A stretch of 64,000 bases of DNA, from contig CACKMK010000004.1 in the NCBI GenBank assembly GCA_902601345.1, positions 1-64,000 of the forward strand. The letters run 5' to 3'. Shown piece after piece: positions 27,401-34,687 of the stretch (positions are counted from its first letter, which is position 1; each line of letters opens with the position of its first letter). Made by a program: the position numbers and the translations under genes. The notes beneath the pieces were generated by a model. The model was not told the origin of the DNA. It saw only the letters and a program-made list of their open reading frames with translations, and did not search any database. Origin of the DNA: an uncultured Candidatus Poseidoniales archaeon. GTDB lineage: Archaea > Thermoplasmatota > Poseidoniia > Poseidoniales > Thalassarchaeaceae.

Positions 27401-28096
27401 GGTGAATGGCGTCCTCCCCTTGTCCAGAGCATCGATTATCCGTTCGCATACCATGTCCGGGTGTGTGAATCGAAGTTTCTCCTCGAGCCTAGTGATTATC
27501 CTCCTGAATGTGGGGATTCCGGGTCCTTCCCACCTCTCAGCGACCAATTCCCTGGAAAGATGGTGATGGAGGTTTGCTAGTGCCTCTGTCTTGCCCTTGC
27601 CCCACTTCATCTCTGGTAGCGGGTTGATCATCGGGAATCCAAGCCTCGAGGACTCCTTCTGACACTCGGCGTGAATGATGGCACTGAGTGGGCCTTGATT
27701 GGAGATTACTCGAGGTAGCCTCAGGTCTGCGACCAGTGAAGAAATCAGTGAATCCATGGTGTGGTGGAGGGTACGATCTACTGCTCCTCTGAGGTCTATT
27801 GATGAAAGTGCTTGTCTCTTGGATTTCTCTGTTGGGTAGATAATGAGGATTCTCCCCTGGAGATTAGAATCATTGCTGGGTTTTCCTAGGGACTGTAGTC
27901 GGATGTGTTGTTTCAACCAGTCCGGTATCCTACCAGCTGGGACCTCCTCGATAGTCACAGAGTTTTCCGTTGGTCGCAAATCATCATCTCCGAGCTTTGT
28001 GCATGCCCGACGGTGGTTATTCAACCCACTGATTGAGCGAAGGTCTACGACCGGGATTCTCCTTGGCGTCTTGGGACCAAGGCAGCAAGCATGCAC
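24413..28096 (-). CDS. addB: AddB-like helicase-related nuclease with Fe-S motif
   Basis: This 1227-residue partner of the AddA-like protein is the upstream gene of the pair. The N-terminal part resembles the degenerate helicase fold of AddB/RecC only in general layout, and no intact Walker A is visible. The C-terminal domain is a RecB-family nuclease. It has a lone cysteine in SPTRLQDWLRCPRRGW near 863, the catalytic IAIRDLKTSED near 1085, and VCAYCPVREIC near 1213. The C....CxxCx5C arrangement is the AddB 4Fe-4S pattern. ATG 28096 overlaps the preceding gene by 52 bases; TTG 28024 is an alternative start. It is translationally coupled to the AddA-like gene. Confidence 0.75.
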   Translation of the reverse strand: MHACCLGPKTPRRIPVVDLRSISGLNNHRRACTKLGDDDLRPTENSVTIEEVPAGRIPDWLKQHIRLQSLGKPSNDSNLQGRILIIYPTEKSKRQALSSIDLRGAVDRTLHHTMDSLISSLVADLRLPRVISNQGPLSAIIHAECQKESSRLGFPMINPLPEMKWGKGKTEALANLHHHLSRELVAERWEGPGIPTFRRIITRLEEKLRFTHPDMVCERIIDALDKGRTPFTISDIDGIIMLDHSPVMSKSHTQILLSLSKIRPIHQLTFPGNFRLGHHGHMLVDQHPIGDKSELPGWVPSQRDPLLEHTNNVNRILLNREAHSFEVAIRIVSERLSREDSEIIIVDPALENNRNRWEQLLGEIGVCMERRRAPPSSHPIGHWILFLARLGHGADAFSLESLRALSLQTSVVPFEEPEEHPSDQEISPLADSELLTRLARNEHVLGGPGALSKWLETLSRQPTDERDGPVKESTQWWLMCLAVSIRPLLRGHDRELIGNLKDAVGCHSGQRLPMPDSPKDGDEWLHNTLSLIDMPSQMARFPGRGLSPAAAVSALMEERATLREMQRRSEHPTHTLGSDWVDELCSIADQTKAMTGGSNFTSSVSVMTPEEALGCSADLVVLSNLSSSSWELRVPKVPFVGEDERHSLGILRPDAPIRDARHNLLHLLNCSEEVFVLDPSMDETSPPAAPIREWARDFELSGIKSETHEMIYPFPSPRASRQIDGLRIRQGKPPYDPPINPSAVSIPLDTAVQRDRERRQPTIASVDGYLPKENHSHILSIENLKFHGKPPEGIESPRTNGRWPVVGASVNGKITPSIDPRPLSPIATGSQVSDSRHGHSGEAPQEIQVWSPTRLQDWLRCPRRGWLSRELGAEREELQGEDIDNRTYGELLHNVHHDIIAKTLGFETSVERGHDGGLGHVSVQRSGLDQDEVMRIALESLDSRAPWLERTDAVSTQRLRSLTGMDREEWGSWLADPKPISPRGRIGSIVTAELDLGDSAPLSIEWKIGNTSSDYVQLHPTPEISVRGELDPIRVRGWIDRVDLLPIDLASETWIDDGGSDSVAPIRVTGSGWRPRRLIAIRDLKTSEDSSQRNRHYMGLLEELQLAIYARAWEEAHPGDLVVAAGISVIGHKSEHFLELSSLFDSPHSGINIGTQTTITSGLHRFMDEDEEADSDHFRAWLAQRLSVAMGVASDARLGKVHPTPSPKVCAYCPVREICDVRVEGSF
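24422..24428 (-). promoter_or_regulatory. ribosome-binding site supporting an ATT start
   Basis: GGAGGGG on the minus strand lies eight bases before the ATT codon at 24413-24411, inside the last codons of the AddB-like gene. A TAG in the AddA frame lies just upstream, and no ATG, GTG or TTG occurs between that stop and the codons after Walker A. Confidence 0.55.
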
Positions 28097-29067
28097 AGAA
28101 ATGTAGCCACTCCTGGAGCCGGGATGGAGTTCGAACTATTGGCAGCATCTCGAGATTCCCAGTCTACAATCAGGACAACGGACATATCGTCCCCATCCCA
28201 TGGTTCGGGGGGCTCGAATGCGAAGGACCCTGCATGGCTTGTGCCCACGTTGACAGCCTCGTGAAGGACATTAGTGTAGTTCGCCTTCCCGTTGCTCCCC
28301 TCTGGGTGGTATGCGACATCCTCCACGAACATCAGCCAGGTGTTCAGCTCCCATGGGGAGTCTTCCTCCGACCAGAGGCTTATGTCCCACTGGAAGTTGT
28401 AGTCCAGAATCTCTCCAGATTGGTTCCCACCCTGGTCGTTGGCTGGCATGGCCATGGAAGCAGACAATTCTAGGGAAATTGAGCCATTTGATGAGAAGGG
28501 GTGGTTCGAGCCCAATGCCAGTGCGGTAGAGTAGTCGGTCAGCAGACTGTTGGATTTTGTACTGATTCCTGTGTACATCCTCTCTCCGTCGAAGACCTTG
28601 CTTGGAGCGGATCTTTCTGTCCCGGGAATCTTCATGACCCCCCCATCGGATGCGGTAATTGACCTCTCGGTGGAAAGAAGGGATCCGGCCCCGTAGGTTT
28701 CCACCCATCTAGAATCAGTGGAGTTGCTTCCGAATGGGTCCAGGGTCTCGTAAAGGTGTCTGTGGTAGTGTATCCTGGTGACATCGAGGTCTCCGATCGC
28801 ATCATCAAGGGCCTGTTCGGTCTTGATGCAGTTGGAACACCATGTGGCTGTGTAGACCTCCACTATTCTCGGAAGATCGATAATTCCAGATGTGGATTCC
28901 TCATAGGTCGTATTGGACAACTCGATCGAGATCCCTCCGATGGTGCCGTATCTGGTCCCTATCTCGTCAGTTATCCTTGCATCGTCCCAGAGGCTTTCCG
29001 TAGCTCCAGAGGATTGCATAGGGATTACGATGAGTGCAACCAGGAATAGTGCCCACAGGCGCCTCAT
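28045..29067 (-). CDS. secreted thioredoxin-fold protein with C-terminal anchor or sorting signal
   Basis: An N-terminal signal peptide (ALFLVALIVIPMQSSGA) is followed by a thioredoxin-like segment with a CxxC active site, VEVYTATWCSNCIKTEQAL near residues 70-88. A beta-rich region of about 200 residues follows, with many N-glycosylation-type sites. The extreme C-terminus is SIPAPGVATFLCMLAALVP followed by RR. This is a short Pro-containing motif, hydrophobic stretch and basic end, the layout of CTERM sorting signals. An extracellular thiol-disulfide role is inferred. Its end overlaps the AddB-like start, and threonine aldolase lies upstream; the functional link among these is unclear. Confidence 0.65.
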   Translation of the reverse strand: MRRLWALFLVALIVIPMQSSGATESLWDDARITDEIGTRYGTIGGISIELSNTTYEESTSGIIDLPRIVEVYTATWCSNCIKTEQALDDAIGDLDVTRIHYHRHLYETLDPFGSNSTDSRWVETYGAGSLLSTERSITASDGGVMKIPGTERSAPSKVFDGERMYTGISTKSNSLLTDYSTALALGSNHPFSSNGSISLELSASMAMPANDQGGNQSGEILDYNFQWDISLWSEEDSPWELNTWLMFVEDVAYHPEGSNGKANYTNVLHEAVNVGTSHAGSFAFEPPEPWDGDDMSVVLIVDWESRDAANSSNSIPAPGVATFLCMLAALVPRRQGESRS

Positions 29068-29105
29068 GACTACTCGACTAGGAGGGGTTATTGAACGGTT
29101 ACGGG

Positions 29106-30152
29106 TTATTGTGATTTCTCGAAGGCCTCTGTGGCCGTGTCTATGTCCCCATCAGTGATGTGGAGATGAACTACTGCCCTCACTATGGAGTCTGTCTCCA
29201 CGCTCACGTCTACTCCTAGTTCGGCGAGCCTCCTGGCCACTTCAGTGGCACTTTCTTCCATGCACTGCACGTAGACCATATTCGATTGGACTCCCTCCAG
29301 TTCTACGAAGAAGGAGTCCATCGCATTGATCGATTCAGCGAGCCTAGAGGCCCGTGTATGATCCTCGGAAAGTCGCTCGATGTTGTTTTCCAAGGCATAG
29401 ATGCCAGCTGCGGCTAGTATTCCGGATTGCCGCATCCCGCCTCCGAAGGTCTTCCTCCACCTACGAGATCGGGAGATTGTATCCGCGTCACCGACAAGAA
29501 CAGATCCCACTGGGGCCCCTAGTCCCTTTGACAGGCAAACCGAGATAGTATCGAAGTCCCTGACCATGCGAGCTGGGTCCGTCCCACTGCCTATTGCGGC
29601 ATTGAAAAGCCTGGCACCATCTAGGTGGGCTCTACAGTCGTTTTCATGGGCGACGTGACAAATCCCATCCAGAACATTCTGATCGTAGATTGATCCCCCT
29701 CCTACGTTAGCGGTGTTTTCTACACAAACCAATTTGCAGTCGGGGAAGTGATAGTTGCTTCCGGCCGTCTTCCTGATCGCACTTTCGACTCCTTCCGCAC
29801 TCATCTGGCCCAATCGTCCGTCGACAAACGCGATAGAGCACCCTGCTACGGATGCGTATGCTCCGGATTCCCACAGGTAGATGTGGCTATTGCGATGTGT
29901 AACTATCTCATCACCGTGGTTTGTCTGGGTTTTTATCGCAATCGTATTCGACATTGTGCCGGAAGGAACGAACAAGGACTCCTCCTTACCGAGCATTTCA
30001 GCCACCATCTCTTGAAGTTGGATCACTGTGGGGTCGTCCCCCCATACGTCGTCCCCAACCCTGGCTCCTGCCATCGCCTCCCTCATCGGAGGGGTTGGCT
30101 GTGTCACCGTATCGCTTCGGAGGTCGACTCTGGCACCTGGGTAGTCCCTCAT
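29106..30152 (-). CDS. ltaE: low-specificity L-threonine aldolase
   Basis: This PLP-dependent fold-type I enzyme cleaves threonine or allo-threonine to glycine and acetaldehyde. The N-terminal [18 protein letters not shown] is the family signature. [24 protein letters not shown] and the catalytic lysine in [15 protein letters not shown] near residue 205 are all present. The length of 348 residues is normal. I chose ATG 30152, which follows AGAGGTG; a GTG two codons upstream is possible. It is flanked by the secreted thioredoxin-like gene and the giant repeat protein on the same strand. Confidence 0.9.
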   Translation of the reverse strand: MRDYPGARVDLRSDTVTQPTPPMREAMAGARVGDDVWGDDPTVIQLQEMVAEMLGKEESLFVPSGTMSNTIAIKTQTNHGDEIVTHRNSHIYLWESGAYASVAGCSIAFVDGRLGQMSAEGVESAIRKTAGSNYHFPDCKLVCVENTANVGGGSIYDQNVLDGICHVAHENDCRAHLDGARLFNAAIGSGTDPARMVRDFDTISVCLSKGLGAPVGSVLVGDADTISRSRRWRKTFGGGMRQSGILAAAGIYALENNIERLSEDHTRASRLAESINAMDSFFVELEGVQSNMVYVQCMEESATEVARRLAELGVDVSVETDSIVRAVVHLHITDGDIDTATEAFEKSQ

Positions 30153-30194
30153 GTCCACCTCTGATGGATGTCCTCACATAACTGGTGCGATAGG

Positions 30195-33100
30195 CTAGGG
30201 CTGCTTCTTCCTGATGTCCTCGGAGTACAGGTATGACTTTCCTTTGCCACTTGAACCAGTACTCTTCTTGTTGGAGATGTAGAGGATTGCCATGGTTCCT
30301 ACCAGTATGGCCGGAACTCCGAACATCAATATCGACATCCACAGGGGCCTTTCTACATCGATGCACGAGACCTGCCCGCTCAGCTCCTGCTCCTGTCCAG
30401 ACGGGCACCTGTTCTGCTCAGTTGATGCGGCTTCGGAGACGTAGTTCCCCGGATCAGCGGGCAGGCATCCTACCTTACCTCCCTCTGGCTGGTAGTTCCC
30501 AGGTTGGCAGGGACTCTGGGAAATCGCGGCTGATGAAGGGACGAAGTTTCCGGGATCAGCGGGAATGCAGCTGTCCATGCCCTCATCGGGTTGGTAATTG
30601 CCTGCCCTACATGAGGTCTGGGACATCGCGCCCTCTTCGGGGACGTGATGACCTGCCATAGCAGGAGTGCATGAGTCCTGGCCACCAAACGACTGGAACT
30701 GACCAGTCGGGCAGGGTGTCTGGCTTGATGAACCGGGAGAACCGACGAAGTTTCCGGGATTTGCCGGCAGGCACGATGACTGTCCCGGATCCGGTTGATA
30801 TGTTCCGGGCAGACACTGACTCTGGGATGAGGATCCAGTTTCGTTGACGAAGTATCCTGGAGATGCATCCACACAAATTGACTGGTCACCGGGCTGGTAC
30901 TTTCCAGCTGGGCATGAAACCGTGGTCGATCCGTCTGGACTGGCTATCTGGCCCGGGGGAGGGGATTCGCATCCTGATGACCCTGATTCTGACTGGAACT
31001 GTCCAGGCGGGCATGGAGTAGGTCCCGTAGCTCCGTCCAGATCGACGAAGAATCCGGGCTCTGAGGGGGTGCAGGACCCCTGACCTGGCTCAGATGAGTA
31101 GGTTCCGTTCTGGCATAGGTTCTGTGATGTAGATCCTAGTTCGGAGTAGAATCCCGGTTCTGCTTCTATGCACGATGTCTGTCCTGAGTCGGGTTGGTAA
31201 GTTCCAGCGGCGCATAGGGTCTGCTCTGCCGATCCCTCCGAGTCTGTGTAGTGCCCGGGAGTGGTTGGCAAGCAGGAGGTCTGAGCGGAAGAATCCTGGA
31301 ACTCTCCAGGCTGGCAGGGGGATTGCGAAGATTGCTGCACCCCATCTACGAAATATCCTGGTGAGGCATCGGTGCAGACTGCCTGGCCCTGCTGGGACGA
31401 GAATGTTCCCGGTTGGCACTGCTGCTGGGAGTCTGATCCCTCTGAAGGGACGTGGAATCCTGGTCCGGCTTGGAAGCATGAGGTTGCGCCTGAAATGATC
31501 TGGTACGTACCTGCTGCACAGGGGGTCTGCTCTTCCGACGCGAAGCCAGTAACGTAGTATCCGGGACTTGCATCCAAGCAATCTGTTGCACCTGAAGATG
31601 GTTGATAAGTTCCTGAAGAGCACTGATTCTGGCGTATCGATCCTTCGTCTGAGACGTAGTTACCTGGCTCGGATTGGATGCAGGATGACTCGCCTGAACC
31701 GGGCTGGTAGCTGCCTACCCCACATGGGGTCTGAGACGCAGATGCAGCATCCGCTACGTAGTGACCAGGGCTCGCATCTATGCAGTCCAGCTGACCGTAG
31801 CTCGGTTGGTATGTTCCTAATTGACAGGGGAACTGCTCGTATGGCGGGAGGTCGTTTGTGTAGTGTCCTGGTTCGGTCAGTTCGCATGTGCCATCCGTGG
31901 CGTAATGTCCCGACGGGCATCCGTCAGGGAACGGGTCCAGGATGTTCACGATGCCGTCGTCGTCATTGTCCCTCTCGCTCATCAGGGCGTGCCTACCAGT
32001 TCCCAGATCGACGTAGGCTGGGACGTCGCTATCCACGTCCTCCCCGAGTCCAAGGGCTCCTTCTTCGTGGTATCCCCAGCAATAGACTGAGCCGTTTGTC
32101 GCCACTGCACAGGTGTGAATCCAACCTGACGAAATCTCTGCTACTCCCAGACCTGTGGGCATAGATACGCTCACAGGGGTTGAGCTGTTGTTTGTGGTTC
32201 CGTCTCCTAGCTGACCCTGCTCATTGAGCCCCCAGCAAACAGCGCTACTGTCATCGAGTATGGCACATGTGTGATCAGTGCCTGCATCTATGGAAATAGC
32301 TGTCCTTCCTGTAGGAAGGGAAACGCTCCTTGGGAACCTTGAGCTGGTGTTAGAACCGTCACCCAACCTCCCCTCGGATTCTCCATATGAGAATGTGTTG
32401 TTACCCCAGCAGTGAACCGATCCGTCGTCTAGGATTCCGCAGGCGTGTCCCGCGCCTAGATCCATTGCAACTAATGAGCGGTTTGCAGGAAGGATGGAAA
32501 TTGGGGTCGGCTCATTTCTGTCATTGTAAGTCCCATCGCCGATGTGCCCGTAATCGTTGTTCCCCCAACACATGCCTGAGCCATTGTCCAGGATGACGCA
32601 AGTAGAGAACAACCCTGCAACAACGGAGATCGGATGTCTACCCTGTGGAAGGTCGATTTCGGTTGGAGCGTTCCTGTCGGATGTATCGCCTGTCCCGAGT
32701 TGCCCATCGGAATTCTCGCCCCAGCACCAAAGCGCCATGTCGGGTTCGGTAATCGCGCAGGTGTGGACCATCCCTGTGGCTAAGGTGACGAAAGTCCTGC
32801 TTCCGGGCATCACAGAGGGACCATGAGGCTGATCACAGATATTGAAGCAACTAATGTGACCATGTCCTATTTGTCCAGAGTAGTCCTCCCCCCAGGCATA
32901 GATATCTCCGCTTGATGTAAGTGCTACTGAGTGGCGTCCGTCTGGGCTAGTCTCAATCACGTCCGAGAGGCAGCAGGTTGAGTCGTCTACTTCGTTTACT
33001 GATACTGGGGTGTATTGGTTTGGGACAGCGAACCTGTCTTCCGAAATACCCAGGAACGAGCCATAGTTGCTACCCCAGCACTTCATCTCATTGTTATCCA

Positions 33101-33326
33101 AAACAACGCAGGTGTAGTCGTAGGATGCTCCCAGTGCAGTTAGAGAGTAAATAGATCCTACCGTGGAACCAGGCATATTGAGTCCAGAATGGGTTTCCAT
33201 TGAGGTTGGTTCTTCGTCAAGGATTTCCCCATTATGTTGGTGCAGTCCCACGGACAATGACATACCCAGAAATAGAATGGTAATTGTTAGTGCTAGAGTC
33301 CTGTTACGTTCGATACGTCCGCTCAT
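30195..33326 (-). CDS. surface protein with seven RCC1-type repeats and fifteen Cys-rich repeats
   Basis: This 1043-residue exported protein has a signal segment (LALTITILFLGMSLSVGL). Seven RCC1-like blades follow (about residues 60-455), with the pattern HTCAILDDGSVxCWGxNxxGQLGDG. A DxDxDG-type calcium-like motif (NDDDGIVNILDPFPDG) separates them from fifteen tandem repeats of about 34 residues. Each of these has the form PGxYVxxxGSxxQxxCxxGTYQPxxGxxxC, like the ephrin-receptor or GCC2/GCC3 Cys-rich modules. One transmembrane helix (MSILMFGVPAILVGTMAILY) and a basic tail end the protein. The architecture suggests a stalked adhesin or binding protein on the cell surface; the ligand is unknown. 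Confidence 0.8.
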   Translation of the reverse strand: MSGRIERNRTLALTITILFLGMSLSVGLHQHNGEILDEEPTSMETHSGLNMPGSTVGSIYSLTALGASYDYTCVVLDNNEMKCWGSNYGSFLGISEDRFAVPNQYTPVSVNEVDDSTCCLSDVIETSPDGRHSVALTSSGDIYAWGEDYSGQIGHGHISCFNICDQPHGPSVMPGSRTFVTLATGMVHTCAITEPDMALWCWGENSDGQLGTGDTSDRNAPTEIDLPQGRHPISVVAGLFSTCVILDNGSGMCWGNNDYGHIGDGTYNDRNEPTPISILPANRSLVAMDLGAGHACGILDDGSVHCWGNNTFSYGESEGRLGDGSNTSSRFPRSVSLPTGRTAISIDAGTDHTCAILDDSSAVCWGLNEQGQLGDGTTNNSSTPVSVSMPTGLGVAEISSGWIHTCAVATNGSVYCWGYHEEGALGLGEDVDSDVPAYVDLGTGRHALMSERDNDDDGIVNILDPFPDGCPSGHYATDGTCELTEPGHYTNDLPPYEQFPCQLGTYQPSYGQLDCIDASPGHYVADAASASQTPCGVGSYQPGSGESSCIQSEPGNYVSDEGSIRQNQCSSGTYQPSSGATDCLDASPGYYVTGFASEEQTPCAAGTYQIISGATSCFQAGPGFHVPSEGSDSQQQCQPGTFSSQQGQAVCTDASPGYFVDGVQQSSQSPCQPGEFQDSSAQTSCLPTTPGHYTDSEGSAEQTLCAAGTYQPDSGQTSCIEAEPGFYSELGSTSQNLCQNGTYSSEPGQGSCTPSEPGFFVDLDGATGPTPCPPGQFQSESGSSGCESPPPGQIASPDGSTTVSCPAGKYQPGDQSICVDASPGYFVNETGSSSQSQCLPGTYQPDPGQSSCLPANPGNFVGSPGSSSQTPCPTGQFQSFGGQDSCTPAMAGHHVPEEGAMSQTSCRAGNYQPDEGMDSCIPADPGNFVPSSAAISQSPCQPGNYQPEGGKVGCLPADPGNYVSEAASTEQNRCPSGQEQELSGQVSCIDVERPLWMSILMFGVPAILVGTMAILYISNKKSTGSSGKGKSYLYSEDIRKKQP

Positions 33327-33425
33327 GGCTATCGAAGTAGAATGGATGTATTAACGGTTTTTTCGTCATTGTAACTGTCCCCACTTGATGGTCAAACTAA
33401 TTTGTGACATGCTACACGGGTGGTC

Positions 33426-34685
33426 ATGTCAGATAGTGGTGTGCTTGTAGAGTCCTTCCTGTCTGACAACTGCCCACCTATGGGAATCTATGAGACTCTA
33501 TACGCCTTCAGAGATTCGTTCGGCAGTTTCATGGGAACTGAAGGCACTCATCCATGGTCTCAGGGATTCCCACTCACAACCCCTCTAGAGAAATTCGGAG
33601 GCCCCCCTCTACCGGACAGTGTAGATGTCACTTGGGAGGATCGCTTCTATCCGAAGGCGTGGGGCCATCCGGACTTGCGAGAAGCTATTTCGGGGTACTA
33701 CAACGATCAATACGGGTCGAAAGTAAAGCCCGAGAATGTGATGGTGTTCGCTGGAGGTAGGCCAGGGATATTCACTGTTCTGGCATTCCTCAAAGATCAC
33801 GTGCAGGTAAGGATTGGCAACATTGAGTGGCCGGCCTATCTGGATATCTTGGAGCAGACAGATACGGATTTCCAAATTGTCCCGTTCACCAAGGAGAACG
33901 GCTTCCATCCTAGCAACGAGGAGTACTTCGATAGATCTGGTCTGAATGCAAAGACAAGCCTGATGCCGATCATCTCTAACCCCCAGAACCCTTCCGGGCA
34001 GACGAGATGGGGGGACGAGTTGCGGGATCTAATCAGACTGGCGGAGGGTCCCAAAAACGGTATCCTTCTGGATGAGGCATACGAGATGTTTCACTCGCCT
34101 TCGGTGAGTGGAATTCAGTTCATAGAGGACCTTGACAACAGTAACGTGTTCATCGCAGGGGCCTGTACAAAGGGATTGCAGTCTCCAGGAATCAGAATTG
34201 GATGGATCGTCTCTAGTAAGAAAAACATCGAGACGCTGTCCAACTTCTCCAGTTTCGGCATGGGTGGAGTCAGTCATCCTTCCCAGCACTATGCGATCAA
34301 ACTCCTAGAGCCCAGTAGAGTCGAGAAGGCTAGGAAGGCAGTGGAGGAGCATTACAACTGGCAAAGAGGAAGGTATGGTCAGGCATTCGAGGAAATGGGG
34401 CTTGGAGTGTACACTGGCGATGGTGGTTTCTACCACTGGCTAGAGCTGCCTGAAGGTATGACAAGTTCCGAGTTAAACAAACGATTGTTCAAGCACGGCG
34501 CTGCAATACTATGCGCTACTGACTGCGACATGGCACGTCCACATTCGAAAGACCCGAGTTATGAGTCGCCTTATTCCCGGTTCTTCCGATTTTCCTTCGG
34601 TCCGCTGCTTCCTGAAACCTTTGATTCAGACATCGAATTATTCCGAGGAGTTTTCGATGGTTACAGGGAAGAGATTGAACTCTAA
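33426..34685 (+). CDS. PLP-dependent aminotransferase, class I/II
   Basis: This is an aspartate-aminotransferase-fold enzyme. Visible elements are YPKAWGHPDLREAISGYY, FAGGRPGIFTVLAFL (cofactor phosphate region), ISNPQNPSGQTR (the NPxNPTG motif), LLDEAYEMF, the PLP lysine in GACTKGLQSPGIRIGW near residue 255, and a C-terminal arginine in SRFFRFSFG. At 419 residues it is normal in length. ATG 33426 follows GGGTGGT; GTG 33420 is the alternative. The amino donor and substrate cannot be told. The coiled-coil gene follows within a few bases on the same strand. Confidence 0.85.
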   Translation: MSDSGVLVESFLSDNCPPMGIYETLYAFRDSFGSFMGTEGTHPWSQGFPLTTPLEKFGGPPLPDSVDVTWEDRFYPKAWGHPDLREAISGYYNDQYGSKVKPENVMVFAGGRPGIFTVLAFLKDHVQVRIGNIEWPAYLDILEQTDTDFQIVPFTKENGFHPSNEEYFDRSGLNAKTSLMPIISNPQNPSGQTRWGDELRDLIRLAEGPKNGILLDEAYEMFHSPSVSGIQFIEDLDNSNVFIAGACTKGLQSPGIRIGWIVSSKKNIETLSNFSSFGMGGVSHPSQHYAIKLLEPSRVEKARKAVEEHYNWQRGRYGQAFEEMGLGVYTGDGGFYHWLELPEGMTSSELNKRLFKHGAAILCATDCDMARPHSKDPSYESPYSRFFRFSFGPLLPETFDSDIELFRGVFDGYREEIEL

Positions 34686-34687
34686 AT

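Noticed and set aside
30250-31900. Regularly spaced repeats of about 100 bases, at first sight CRISPR-like
   Set aside because: The units are about 102 bases, degenerate and in frame, and encode the Cys-rich protein repeats. There are no unique spacers and no cas genes nearby.
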